NCBI GenBank assembly: GCA_045634325.1 | Contig: JAZRAA010000024.1 | Location: 62,001-126,000 of the forward strand | Direction: 5' to 3' | DNA from: URNF01 sp045634325 | GTDB taxonomy: Bacteria; Bacillota; Clostridia; Oscillospirales; Acutalibacteraceae | Length of the DNA stretch: 64,000 bases | Part shown: positions 14,519 through 24,020 of the stretch, in pieces | Position numbering within the stretch: position 1 is the first letter of the stretch | Layout: every line of letters starts with the position of its first letter | Program-made: the position numbers and the translations under genes | Notes under the pieces: model-generated | Database searches by the model: none | Told to the model about the DNA's origin: nothing | Seen by the model: the letters and a program-made list of their open reading frames with translations, nothing else

Positions 14519-16813
14519 ATGGCTAAAAAAGGAAAACAGTCAAGTGCACAAACCAAAAAACCCTCCCGTGCCATGAACGCACGCAATGTTTTTGTGCTCA
14601 TCGTGATGCTGTTGTGCGCACTCGCCATTATTGCGCACATGGCACTTATCCAAATCATACAAGGTGACGACTGGCTGTCCCGCGCTCGCGCACAACAAAT
14701 GAGTGACAGCGTGGTGCCCGCCAAGCGTGGCACCATCTACGACGCTAACATGGAGCCACTCGCCGTATCCGCTGACGTGTGGCGACTGATCATGTCCCCT
14801 AAACATATCGAGAACGCCGACTTGGACAATTACGCAGGTGTCAACTCGACGGAAGAACTGCGGGAATATATCGCCGACCAATTGTCTTCCCTTTTGGAAA
14901 TCGACCGTGAAAAAGTTTTAAAACAAACCGGAAAAACCAATTCCCAGTATGAAGTGCTCAAAACCAAGGTAGAATATGAACAAAAAGAAGCCTTCACGAA
15001 ATGGGTGACCGATAACAAACTGACCGGTGTGTTCAGTATTATTCCCGACTACAAACGCTATTATCCCCAGAAAAATTTGCTGGCCAACGTGTTGGGCTTT
15101 ACCGGCGCAGATAATAACGGTCTGGAAGGACTGGAAGCCGCATACGACGACGTGCTTTCCGGCACCCCCGGTCGCATCATCTCCTCCCAAAACGGTTGGG
15201 GTGATGAAATGCCCACACAGCTCGAATACAGCAAGGTAGTGGATGCCGAAGACGGTAAAAGCTTGGTATTGACGGTAGACCAGACCATTCAGATGTACGC
15301 CGAAAAATATCTCGAAGAGGCGGTCATCGAAACCGGCACCATCAATCGTGGTAGTATCCTTATCCAAGACGTCAAAACCGGTGGTATTCTTGCAATGGCG
15401 ACCAAGGGCGACTATGACCCCAACGACCCGTTCACCATCGCAGATAAAACGATAGAAGAAGCCATCAACGAACTGCCCGAAGAAGAACAAAGCGCCGCAC
15501 GCGCCACCGCTTTGCAAGCACAGTGGAAAAATAAAGCCGTGTCCGAAACCTACGAACCCGGCTCGGTATTCAAAGTGTTCACCGCTGCCGCCGCATTGGA
15601 AGAAGGCATCGGCAGTCTGCAGACCAGTTACGGTTGTCCCGGCTATTTCAAAGTCGGCGGCTGGACCATCCGTTGCCACCAAGCAGGCGGTCACGGCACG
15701 CTGGATATGGCGGGTGCCATCTCCGCTTCCTGTAACCCGTATTTCATGCAACTCGGCTTGAAAATAGGCGGCACCAATTTCTTTAAATATTTCACCGCTT
15801 TCGGTTTCACCGAAAAAACCAACATCGATATGAGCGGTGAGACCTCTAACGCAGGATTATACCACTCAGAACTGACCCTGAACCAAGCAGAAGCCTCCTT
15901 GGCAACTGCCGCTTTCGGTCAGACTAACAAAATCACCCCCATCCAGATGATTAGTGCCATCTCCACCATTGCCAACGGCGGCAAATTGCTCACGCCGTAC
16001 GTGGTACAACAAATCATCGATGGAGACGGCAACGTGGTGAAAAACACCGAGCCTACCGTCAAACGACAGGTCGTTTCTGCCGAAACCGCCGCTAAGGTTT
16101 CGGATATGATGGAAGCCGCCGTCAACGGCGGCGGTTGTAAGAGTGCCTACGTTGCCGGTTACCGTGTCGCAGGTAAAACCGGCACGTCCGAAAAAAGAGA
16201 TATGGAAGGCAACGAAGTGGTCGCTTCCTTTGCAGGCTTTGCACCTGCCGACGACCCGCAAGTTGCTATTTTGGTATTGCTGGACCAACCGCAATGTACC
16301 GTGCGTTTCGGTGGCACCATTGCTGCACCGGTAGCGCAAAAAGTATTGAGCGAAACGCTGCCGTATCTCGGCGTAGAACCCAAATACACCGAAGCGGAAC
16401 TCTCCAAACTCAGCACCTCCACCCCCAACGTACTGAACCAATCGTTGTCGGTGGCACAGGCTGCTATCACAAACAAAAAACTGACCGTGCGTACCATTGG
16501 CAGCGGCAGCACCGTTTTGAAACAAATCCCCGAAGCGGGACAATCCATCCCGCAAGGCGGTGTCGTGGTGTTATACACCGACGAAAGCGCTCTGGAGAAA
16601 ACCGTCACCGTACCCAATTTCCACGGTATGAGCGTTTCGGCCGCCAATCTCACCGCTACCAACGCAGGACTCAACCTCGTATTATCCGGTGTCGGTCTGG
16701 AATCCGGACAGACCACCGCTAACAAACAAAGTATCGCCGCCGGCACTGCTGTGCCGCCCGGCACCAGTATCACCGTCTCCTTCCTATACAACGACAGCGC
16801 AGACGGTGGTTAA
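14519..16813 (+). CDS. class B penicillin-binding protein with two PASTA domains
   Basis: A 764-residue septal peptidoglycan transpeptidase. Order: short basic N-terminus, membrane anchor (about 23-45), dimerisation/pedestal region with AKRGTIYDANMEPLA (68-82), transpeptidase domain with SVFK (nucleophile Ser349, Lys352), SCN (404-406) and KTG (553-555), then two PASTA-like repeats (about 640-690 and 694-757). Two PASTA modules resemble PBP2x of cocci and other Firmicute FtsI homologues; SpoVD-type proteins normally carry one. It sits between ftsL and murE, the usual ftsI place, so the vegetative division role is favoured. It works with FtsW (19380). Confidence 0.95.
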   Translation: MAKKGKQSSAQTKKPSRAMNARNVFVLIVMLLCALAIIAHMALIQIIQGDDWLSRARAQQMSDSVVPAKRGTIYDANMEPLAVSADVWRLIMSPKHIENADLDNYAGVNSTEELREYIADQLSSLLEIDREKVLKQTGKTNSQYEVLKTKVEYEQKEAFTKWVTDNKLTGVFSIIPDYKRYYPQKNLLANVLGFTGADNNGLEGLEAAYDDVLSGTPGRIISSQNGWGDEMPTQLEYSKVVDAEDGKSLVLTVDQTIQMYAEKYLEEAVIETGTINRGSILIQDVKTGGILAMATKGDYDPNDPFTIADKTIEEAINELPEEEQSAARATALQAQWKNKAVSETYEPGSVFKVFTAAAALEEGIGSLQTSYGCPGYFKVGGWTIRCHQAGGHGTLDMAGAISASCNPYFMQLGLKIGGTNFFKYFTAFGFTEKTNIDMSGETSNAGLYHSELTLNQAEASLATAAFGQTNKITPIQMISAISTIANGGKLLTPYVVQQIIDGDGNVVKNTEPTVKRQVVSAETAAKVSDMMEAAVNGGGCKSAYVAGYRVAGKTGTSEKRDMEGNEVVASFAGFAPADDPQVAILVLLDQPQCTVRFGGTIAAPVAQKVLSETLPYLGVEPKYTEAELSKLSTSTPNVLNQSLSVAQAAITNKKLTVRTIGSGSTVLKQIPEAGQSIPQGGVVVLYTDESALEKTVTVPNFHGMSVSAANLTATNAGLNLVLSGVGLESGQTTANKQSIAAGTAVPPGTSITVSFLYNDSADGG

Positions 16814-16843
16814 GGGAATCCGCCTCATAAGAAAGGAGAGCCT

Positions 16844-18283
16844 ATGAAACTGTCCGAATTGTTACAAGGTGTTGCGGTAGCACCGTACACCCTTTCTGAT
16901 GATACGCAAATCACCTCTATCACCTGTGACTCCCGCAAAGTAGAAGCAGGCGCCTTGTTTGTGTGTATCTGCGGCACCGCCGGAGACGGACATGATTTCG
17001 CGGCGAGTGCGCTGGAAAAAGGCGCTGTTGCCATACTGGCAGAACGCGATTTGAAACTCCCGCAACAAATTATCACCCCCGCCACCCGCGCGGCTTGGGC
17101 AACGCTCTCTGCTAACTGGTTCGGACATCCCGCTCGTCATCTGCATTTAGTGGGTGTCACCGGCACCAACGGCAAAACCACCACCGTATGCTTGCTCAAA
17201 AGCATTTTGGAAGCAGCGGGTCACAAGGTAGGACTTATCGGCACTATTCAAAATATGATTGGTGATCGTGCCGTGCCCGCCGCACGCACCACCCCCGACA
17301 CGTATGAACTGCAAAGCTTGTTTGCGTTGATGGTAGCGGAAGGTTGCGACTATTGCGTGATGGAGGTATCCTCCCACGCCCTACACCAAGAACGCGTAGG
17401 CGGTTGCACGTTTGACGTGGGTGTGTTTTCCAACTTGACACAAGACCATCTCGACTATCACGGCACCATGGAAGAATATATGCTTGCAAAGAGAAAGCTG
17501 TTTTCCATGTCAAAACATGCCGTTATCAATTTTGACGACCCATGGGGCGCGCGCATGGCGGAAAACATCCCCTGCCCGCTCTCCTATTATTCCGCAAAAA
17601 ACGACAGCGCAGATTTCGTGGCACGCAACATCATGCACAAACCCGACGGCGTGCGATTTGAACTGATTGGCTCTGACCGTATCGAGCGGGTACACTTGCA
17701 CATCCCCGGTCAATTCTCGGTTTATAACGGTCTTGCCGCAGCCGCAGCCGCCATTACACTGGGTGTGCCGTTTGAAACAGTCACCGAGGCTTTATACAAT
17801 GCGGCAGGCGTAAAAGGACGCGCAGAAATCGTACCCACCAACCGTGATTTTACAGTGGTTATCGACTATGCGCACACGCCTGACGGACTGGAAAACATCT
17901 GCCGCACCATGAAAGATTGTTGCGCAGGCAGATTACTCACCATTTTCGGTTGCGGCGGTGACCGTGACCGCACCAAACGTCCGCTGATGGGTGAAATTGC
18001 CGCTCGTTTTTCGGACGTGGTAATCGTGACATCCGACAACCCCCGCACCGAAGATCCCACCGCCATCATCGAGGAAATCCTCGTAGGGCTACAAGGCAGT
18101 AAAACGCCGGTGAAAGTCATTGAAAACCGCGTGGACGCTATCCACTGGGCAATCAAGCACGCCAAACCCGGCGACACCGTTTTGCTCGCGGGCAAAGGAC
18201 ACGAAACGTATCAAATTCTCAAAGACGGCACCATTCATTTGGATGAACGTGAGGTGGTCGCCGAAGCGTTACAAACGCTGTAA
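16844..18283 (+). CDS. murE: UDP-MurNAc-L-Ala-D-Glu:meso-DAP ligase
   Basis: Adds the third residue to the peptidoglycan stem peptide in the cytoplasm. The 479 residues show the Mur ligase three-domain plan: an N-terminal UDP-binding domain (1-95), a central ATPase with GTNGKTT (107-113), and a C-terminal domain with DNPRTEDP (398-405) and GKGHE (450-454). The DNPR box is the signature of meso-diaminopimelate rather than lysine selection, so the wall is predicted to be DAP-type. AAAGGAG precedes the start. murF, normally next, is missing here; mraY follows at once. Confidence 0.96.
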   Translation: MKLSELLQGVAVAPYTLSDDTQITSITCDSRKVEAGALFVCICGTAGDGHDFAASALEKGAVAILAERDLKLPQQIITPATRAAWATLSANWFGHPARHLHLVGVTGTNGKTTTVCLLKSILEAAGHKVGLIGTIQNMIGDRAVPAARTTPDTYELQSLFALMVAEGCDYCVMEVSSHALHQERVGGCTFDVGVFSNLTQDHLDYHGTMEEYMLAKRKLFSMSKHAVINFDDPWGARMAENIPCPLSYYSAKNDSADFVARNIMHKPDGVRFELIGSDRIERVHLHIPGQFSVYNGLAAAAAAITLGVPFETVTEALYNAAGVKGRAEIVPTNRDFTVVIDYAHTPDGLENICRTMKDCCAGRLLTIFGCGGDRDRTKRPLMGEIAARFSDVVIVTSDNPRTEDPTAIIEEILVGLQGSKTPVKVIENRVDAIHWAIKHAKPGDTVLLAGKGHETYQILKDGTIHLDEREVVAEALQTL

Positions 18284-18306
18284 TACACAAAGTAAGGACG
18301 ATGATT

Positions 18307-19323
18307 ATGAACACAACACGGCTTATCATCTTAATCGTGGCGGGACTCACATCCTTTATACTGTCCGCATTACTGGGCAAATGGTGTATTCCGTTGCTGT
18401 CCCGTCTGCATTTCGGGCAGACCATCCGTGAAGAAGGACCCAACTGGCACAAGAAAAAACAAGGAACCCCAACCATGGGCGGTATCCTTTTCATCCTTTC
18501 TACAGCGATTGTAACGGTGTTGACCGTTTTAGTGTGTCAACTGTTTTTGGACCAAAAACCGCTGACTTCCTTTACAGCATCCACCGAAATGCTGGTAGGC
18601 GCATTCTTGTTGCCGATTTGCTGTGGCTTAATCGGTTTTGCGGATGATTATATCAAAGTTGTTAAAAAGCGCAACCTCGGCTTGACCGCCAAGCAAAAAT
18701 TGGCGGCACAGTTACTGGTTGCTGTCGCCTTTGCGTTGCTTTTATATTTCTCCGACGCACAAATCATAAATATCCCCTTTGTCGGCAAAGTGGATTTCGG
18801 CATTTGGTTTATTCCGTTTTGCGTGTTCGTGGTGCTCGCAATGAGCAACGCCACCAACCTGACCGACGGTGTGGACGGTCTTTGCGGCAGTGTCAGCCTC
18901 ATTGCCGCCTTGGCGTTACTGATTATGGCAAGTGCTGCATACGCACTGGGTATCAGCATCCTTATCACCGCTTTTGCGGGTGCTTTGGCAGGCTTTTTGC
19001 TGTGGAATTTGCATCCCGCCAAAGTGTTTATGGGCGATACGGGCTCATTGTATATCGGCGCACTGCTGACCGGTGCAGCTTTCGCGTTGGGTGTGCCGTT
19101 CCTGCTCATCCCTATCGGCATTATCTACATTTTGGAAAATCTGTCGGTTATTTTGCAGGTTGCCTATTTCAAAATCACCAAAGGCAAACGCCTTTTCAAA
19201 ATGGCACCGCTTCACCATCACTTTGAAATGTGCGGTTGGAAAGAAAACACTATCGTGTGCGTATTTTCCGCCGTCACTCTGGTTGGTTGCGTGCTGGCGC
19301 TGATACTGTTCTACACAGTATAA
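18307..19323 (+). CDS. mraY: phospho-MurNAc-pentapeptide translocase
   Basis: Transfers phospho-MurNAc-pentapeptide to undecaprenyl phosphate to form lipid I. The 338-residue protein has about ten membrane helices. Family motifs are KKKQGTPTMGG near 58-68, the Asp pair in GFADDYIKV, NLTDGVDGL, and LHHHFEMCG near the end (His-rich loop). An ATG at 18301 is also in frame, but AAGG is only 3 bases from it and 9 from 18307, so the latter is preferred. Fits the dcw operon between murE and ftsW. Confidence 0.95.
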   Translation: MNTTRLIILIVAGLTSFILSALLGKWCIPLLSRLHFGQTIREEGPNWHKKKQGTPTMGGILFILSTAIVTVLTVLVCQLFLDQKPLTSFTASTEMLVGAFLLPICCGLIGFADDYIKVVKKRNLGLTAKQKLAAQLLVAVAFALLLYFSDAQIINIPFVGKVDFGIWFIPFCVFVVLAMSNATNLTDGVDGLCGSVSLIAALALLIMASAAYALGISILITAFAGALAGFLLWNLHPAKVFMGDTGSLYIGALLTGAAFALGVPFLLIPIGIIYILENLSVILQVAYFKITKGKRLFKMAPLHHHFEMCGWKENTIVCVFSAVTLVGCVLALILFYTV

Positions 19324-19379
19324 ATCACCGCTTTTTCATCATACTTAACAATGAGATTATTTGAAAGGAGAGGAAAGCA

Positions 19380-20576
19380 TTGTCGGTCATTCCAATGACA
19401 GCAGACCCCACCAAAGCTATCCGTAAACGCAAAAAGAGCTTATGGTATGCCGCTTCCGGCTTCGATATGCCGTTTCTCATCATCTTACTGGCGGTGTTGG
19501 TAACCGGTTTGATATGTCTGTACTCCGCAAGCTATGCCTATTCCTTTTATTGGAACGACGGCGACAGCTTCTTCTTCATTAAAAAACAACTGATTTTCGC
19601 ACTCATCGGCGTTGCCGCCATGCTCGGTCTGTCCTTTGTCGACTACCACCGCTGGCACATTTTAGCGTGGCCGATGTGGGGCGTTTCACTGATTTTATTG
19701 GGTGTAGCACTGCTAATGCCCGCCAGTGACGGCATCCACCGTTGGATACGTCTGGGCGGTTTCCAGTTCCAGCCATCCGAAGTAGCAAAATTCGCCATGA
19801 TCGTGCTGTTTGCGCACCTCATTTCTCTCAACTATAAACGCATCAAAACTTTTGTAGGCGGTTTTTTACCGTTGTTGCTGATACTGGGTGTCACCTGCGG
19901 TTTGGTTATCATCGAGCCGCATCTGTCCGGCACCATTTTACTGTGTCTGCTGGGACTGGTTTTGATGTTTGTAGGCGGATGCCGCTTTTCTTATCTCGCC
20001 GGTATTCTCATACTGGGCGCCGCCGCCATCATCGTGATGGTTTTTGTGGTCGGGTACGAGCAAGACCGCATCAACGTGTGGCTCAACCCCTTGGAAATAT
20101 TTAACCGTGATTATAACGGCCGCTCAGAAGCATGGCAAACGGTGCAGTCGCTATACGCCATCGGTTCGGGCGGATTACTGGGGCAAGGTCCCGGTAACTC
20201 CCGTCAAAAACACCTGTTCCTCCCCGAACCGCAAAACGATTTTATTTTTGCGGTAGTTTGTGAAGAACTCGGCTTTATCGGCGCTGTGCTCATCATTGCG
20301 CTGTTTGCACTGCTTATTTGGCGTGGTTTTGTCATCGCCATGCATGCATCGGATAAATTCGGTGCCGTGCTCGCCACCGGTTTGACCGCGCAAATCGGGT
20401 TGCAAGTATTACTCAACATTGCGGTGGTCACCAACAGTTTCCCCAACACCGGTATCAGCTTGCCGTTTTTCAGTTACGGCGGCACTTCGCTGGTTATGTT
20501 ATTGGCGCAAATGGGTCTGGTGTTGGCCGTATCCAGACAATCTTCTCTCGCCAAACAGCCTACTCACTCAAAATAG
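19380..20576 (+). CDS. ftsW: SEDS glycan polymerase FtsW
   Basis: A polytopic SEDS protein (398 residues, about ten membrane helices) that polymerises lipid II at the septum with the partner class B PBP. Family motifs are YSASYAYSF near the first helix, the conserved acidic-loop region DGIHRWIRLGGFQFQPSE, EPHLSGTI, GPGNSRQKHLFLPEPQNDFIF, and NTGISLPFFSYGGTSL. The start is a TTG at 19380, nine bases after AAGGAG; the next ATG (19395) lacks such a site. It follows mraY and precedes murG by 11 bases. Confidence 0.95.
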   Translation: MSVIPMTADPTKAIRKRKKSLWYAASGFDMPFLIILLAVLVTGLICLYSASYAYSFYWNDGDSFFFIKKQLIFALIGVAAMLGLSFVDYHRWHILAWPMWGVSLILLGVALLMPASDGIHRWIRLGGFQFQPSEVAKFAMIVLFAHLISLNYKRIKTFVGGFLPLLLILGVTCGLVIIEPHLSGTILLCLLGLVLMFVGGCRFSYLAGILILGAAAIIVMVFVVGYEQDRINVWLNPLEIFNRDYNGRSEAWQTVQSLYAIGSGGLLGQGPGNSRQKHLFLPEPQNDFIFAVVCEELGFIGAVLIIALFALLIWRGFVIAMHASDKFGAVLATGLTAQIGLQVLLNIAVVTNSFPNTGISLPFFSYGGTSLVMLLAQMGLVLAVSRQSSLAKQPTHSK

Positions 20577-20587
20577 GAGGCGTTCAT

Positions 20588-21721
20588 ATGCGCGTTCTCG
20601 TCACCGGCGGCGGTACTGCCGGTCATATCAACCCCGCTCTCGCGATTGCGGACAGTATCCGCAAAGCGCACCCCGATGCCGAATTCCTGTTTGTCGGCGC
20701 AGAGGGGAAAATGGAAACCGAATTGGTTCCCAAAGCGGGTTATCCCATCAAAACTCTCAAAGTGCAGGGTTTTTATCGCAAAATCAGTGTTAAAAACATG
20801 GTGCACAACGTCAAAGCGGTCAACAACATGTTTGCCGCCAGCCGTATTTCCACAACCATTTTAAAGGAATTTAAACCCGATATCGCCATCGGTACGGGCG
20901 GATACGTCTGCGGTCCGATTTTACGCAAAGCACTTAAAATGCATATTCCCGTTTTGGTGCACGAATCCAACGCTTTCCCCGGTATGACAGTGAAAGCGCT
21001 CGCCAAAGAAGGTGCTACCGTTTTACTGTGCAGTGAAGCGGCAAGAAAACATCTGCCCGCACACAGCAAAGCGATTGTCACCGGCAACCCGCTTCGACCG
21101 GAATTTGCCACCATTCACACCACAGAGGCCAAAAAAGCGGCACGCAAAGAATTAGGTGTATCCGACCAACCGCTTATTTTATCCTTCGGCGGCAGTTTAG
21201 GCGCACGACGCATCAACGAAGCGATGGTCGGCGTTTTGGAGAAAAGCCGTGCGCAAGGCAACCTGCAACACATTCACGGTGTCGGTAAAGCGGGTTGGGA
21301 TACCACACGTGAGCTGTTGCGTAAAAAGGGTGTGCCCCTACAAGCAAACGGCATTATGGTGCGGGAATATATCGACGATATGCCGCGCTGTATGGCGGCA
21401 GCCGACGTGGTTATCAGCCGTTGCGGTGCGATGACGTTAAGCGAAATCCCCGCCGCAGGCAAACCCGCCATTCTTATCCCCTCCCCGTATGTCGCAGAGA
21501 ACCATCAATACCACAACGCAATGGCGTTAGTCAAAGCGGGTGCCGCTTTGTGTATCGAAGAAAAAGACCTTTCCGCCGACACTTTGTGGGCGGCGATTAA
21601 AGCCATCACCGACGACTCTGTGCGGATGCAGGAAATGGCGGACAATGCTTCCCGCCTCGCCATCCGTGATGCAGACGAACGCATCATGGCAGTGATTGAA
21701 CAAACCTTGCAAAACACCTGA
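20588..21721 (+). CDS. murG: lipid II-forming GlcNAc transferase
   Basis: Adds GlcNAc to lipid I on the inner face of the membrane. A 377-residue GT28 enzyme of GT-B fold: N-terminal GGGTAGHINPA (7-17), GTGGYVCGP in the acceptor site, SFGGSLGARRIN at the domain hinge, and the UDP-GlcNAc region SRCGAMTLSEIPAAGKPAILIP. Starts with AGGAGG before the ATG and 11 bases after ftsW. Confidence 0.97.
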   Translation: MRVLVTGGGTAGHINPALAIADSIRKAHPDAEFLFVGAEGKMETELVPKAGYPIKTLKVQGFYRKISVKNMVHNVKAVNNMFAASRISTTILKEFKPDIAIGTGGYVCGPILRKALKMHIPVLVHESNAFPGMTVKALAKEGATVLLCSEAARKHLPAHSKAIVTGNPLRPEFATIHTTEAKKAARKELGVSDQPLILSFGGSLGARRINEAMVGVLEKSRAQGNLQHIHGVGKAGWDTTRELLRKKGVPLQANGIMVREYIDDMPRCMAAADVVISRCGAMTLSEIPAAGKPAILIPSPYVAENHQYHNAMALVKAGAALCIEEKDLSADTLWAAIKAITDDSVRMQEMADNASRLAIRDADERIMAVIEQTLQNT

Positions 21722-21753
21722 AATCACGCTTTTTAACACTTTGGCATACTCTA

Positions 21754-21778
21754 TCCTGTACGACTGTTTTACAGGAGG
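21754..21778 (+). promoter_or_regulatory. hairpin overlapping the murA ribosome site
   Basis: TCCTGTA (21754-21760) and TACAGGA (21770-21776) form a 7-bp stem whose right arm contains the first half of AGGAGG (21773-21778). It could lower murA translation. The stem is visible; an effect is inferred. Confidence 0.4.
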
Positions 21779-21786
21779 AATGACCT

Positions 21787-23040
21787 ATGCAAAAGTTGTT
21801 GATTAGGGGCGGCAACAGCCTTCACGGCACAGTGCAAATCCACGGTGCTAAAAACAGCGTGTTGCCGATATTGGCGGCAACCATGCTCACCGAAGGTGTC
21901 AGCGAGATACATAATTGTCCGAAACTTTCCGATGTAGAAACATCGGTACGTATTTTGCAACATTTAGGTTGTGACGTGACCGCAGAATATCCGGTTATCT
22001 CGATTCATCCGGGTGGCGTTTGTCGCACCGAAATCCCCGACGCATTGATGCGGGAAATGCGGTCTTCCATCATTTTCTTGGGTGCGCTCATTGCACGTTA
22101 CGGCGAAGCTCACCTGTCCTACCCCGGCGGTTGCGAATTGGGCCCGCGCCCTATCGACCTGCATCTGTCGGCTTTGCGACGGATGGGCGTGCACATCACC
22201 GAGGAGCACGGACACATCGATTGCCACATTGAAGACGAACTGCACGGCAGTGATATTTCGCTGTTATTCCCCAGCGTCGGTGCTACCGAAAATATTTTGT
22301 TGGCGGCAGTTACCGCACGAGGCAAAACGGTCATCCGTAATGCCGCCAGAGAACCTGAAATCGACGACCTTTGCACCTTCTTAAATGCTTGCGGCGCCAA
22401 AATTTCCGGCATCACAGCGGGGGTGTTGGAAATCGAAGGGGTAAAACACTTGCACGGTACCCGCCACAGCATTATCCCCGACCGCATCGAAGCGGCAACC
22501 TATATGGCGGCGGCCGCTGCAACAGGCGGCGAAATCGTTTTAAACGGGATTTATCCACCGCACATCGCTCCTTTTACGGCGATGTTAGAGGAAACGGGAT
22601 GCCTATTACAGCACAACCGTCACACGCTTCGCTGTGCCGCACCCGCCCGTCTGCGACGGATACACCTAGTACGCACCTCGCCGCATCCGGGATTCCCCAC
22701 CGATGCCGCCGCACCATTGGTAGCTGCCATGTGCGTGGCACAAGGTACCAGCGTGTTTGTGGAAACCATTTTTGATAATCGCTACGCCTATGCGGACGAA
22801 CTGACCCGTTTCGGCGCACATCTCAAAATTGAGGGGCGCACCGCAGTGGTGGAAGGAACTGATACCCTATCCGGCGCAGCAGTCAACTGCACCGACCTGC
22901 GTGGCGGGGCAGCATTGGTGGTCGCGGCTTTGGCAGCACAAGGCGAAAGCGAAATTTCTCAACTGGAACATATTTTCAGAGGCTATGCCGACTTGGCGGA
23001 AACCCTTACCGCTGTCGGCGCAGACGTTCAATATATTTAG
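21787..23040 (+). CDS. murA: UDP-GlcNAc 1-carboxyvinyltransferase
   Basis: Transfers enolpyruvate from PEP to UDP-GlcNAc, the committed step of peptidoglycan synthesis. The 417 residues include Lys22-Asn23 (HGAKNS), the catalytic loop PGGCELGPRPIDLH with Cys116, the fosfomycin-reactive residue, and SPHPGFPTDAAAPL. A Cys at this place predicts fosfomycin sensitivity at the target. It is placed between murG and ftsQ, an order common in Clostridia. An AGGAGG site lies in a hairpin just upstream. Confidence 0.96.
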   Translation: MQKLLIRGGNSLHGTVQIHGAKNSVLPILAATMLTEGVSEIHNCPKLSDVETSVRILQHLGCDVTAEYPVISIHPGGVCRTEIPDALMREMRSSIIFLGALIARYGEAHLSYPGGCELGPRPIDLHLSALRRMGVHITEEHGHIDCHIEDELHGSDISLLFPSVGATENILLAAVTARGKTVIRNAAREPEIDDLCTFLNACGAKISGITAGVLEIEGVKHLHGTRHSIIPDRIEAATYMAAAAATGGEIVLNGIYPPHIAPFTAMLEETGCLLQHNRHTLRCAAPARLRRIHLVRTSPHPGFPTDAAAPLVAAMCVAQGTSVFVETIFDNRYAYADELTRFGAHLKIEGRTAVVEGTDTLSGAAVNCTDLRGGAALVVAALAAQGESEISQLEHIFRGYADLAETLTAVGADVQYI

Positions 23041-23051
23041 GAGGCGAAAAC

Positions 23052-23906
23052 ATGGCGAAAGCACCTGCGAAAAACGCAAAAAAACGCAAGAAACGCAATC
23101 GATTTAAAATCGTTGTGGTCCTTTTTTGCCTCATACTCGCCATTTCTTTGGCACTTGCGGGTGCTATTGCCTATCTGCGTCGGCACAGCACACCTGTTGA
23201 AAACGAATCTTTGAGTCGCTTTGCGATTCAAACCATCACCGTAAGCGGCAACACCAAATACGACGATGCCGCCATCATCGGCGAAAGCGGTTTGAAAGTC
23301 GGACAGAGCATTTTCTCGGTTAATAAAGGTGCCGCCGCCAAAAAAATCGAAGAACTTTTTCCGTATGTGCAGGATGCATCGGTGAAAAACGTCACGTATA
23401 ACACCCTTTGCATCGAAATCAACGAAGCGGAAAACATGGGTGCTATGTACCATGCGGGCAACTGGTTGGTGGTGGGCACCAACGGCAGAGTTTTGGAAAT
23501 CTTACCCGTAGAGAGCGACCGCCCCGGCAGATATTTTTACTTGCAAGGCGCCACGCCGCTCGAAGACCCACAAATCGGCAGTGAAGCGATGGATGAACGC
23601 AGTTTGCGTGTTGTCAACACCATATTCACCGCCGTTAAAGAATACGGCGTGGACGGTGTATTGGGCATTGATATGCGGGATAAAACCAATATTTCTCTCA
23701 ATTATAAAAATACACTCACCGTCCTGCTGGGTAGTGAACGCAATTTGGATGCAGAAATTAACCTGTTTGCCAAAACCCTGCCACAGATTTTAGAGCGTAA
23801 CGGTGGTGAAATTGCAGGCAGGTTAGACCTCTCTTCCTACAGCGACAACACCGACAAAAACGATAAAATCATCTATACCCCGAAAGATGTTTTGGAAAAC
23901 AAATAA
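23052..23906 (+). CDS. ftsQ: FtsQ/DivIB-type division protein
   Basis: A 284-residue bitopic protein: very basic cytoplasmic N-terminus (KKRKKRNRFK), one membrane helix (about 19-41) and an extracytoplasmic POTRA domain (about 57-126, FAIQTITVSGNTKYDD) followed by the FtsQ beta domain. Part of the FtsQ-FtsL-DivIC complex that gates FtsW/PBP activity. Starts 11 bases after murA with AGGAGG. The C-terminal 30 residues are polar and lysine-rich. Confidence 0.92.
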   Translation: MAKAPAKNAKKRKKRNRFKIVVVLFCLILAISLALAGAIAYLRRHSTPVENESLSRFAIQTITVSGNTKYDDAAIIGESGLKVGQSIFSVNKGAAAKKIEELFPYVQDASVKNVTYNTLCIEINEAENMGAMYHAGNWLVVGTNGRVLEILPVESDRPGRYFYLQGATPLEDPQIGSEAMDERSLRVVNTIFTAVKEYGVDGVLGIDMRDKTNISLNYKNTLTVLLGSERNLDAEINLFAKTLPQILERNGGEIAGRLDLSSYSDNTDKNDKIIYTPKDVLENK

Positions 23907-23922
23907 TTTTTTTAAAAAAACA

Positions 23923-23951
23923 TTGAATTTTTACGCGCGACATGATACTAT
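23923..23951 (+). promoter_or_regulatory. promoter of ftsZ
   Basis: TTGAAT (23923-23928), 17 bases, TACTAT (23946-23951), in the 114-base gap between ftsQ and ftsZ. It would allow ftsZ expression separate from the mraZ promoter. Confidence 0.6.
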
Positions 23952-24020
23952 TATTGTATATAAAACTATCTATAAAATGATGTGTAAAATATACGGATAT
24001 AAATGGGAGGATGTTGCGCT

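Noticed and set aside
14519..16813. SpoVD as name for the PBP
   Set aside because: It has two PASTA-like repeats and no other sporulation genes are present in the window, so the vegetative septal role is favoured and no symbol is given.
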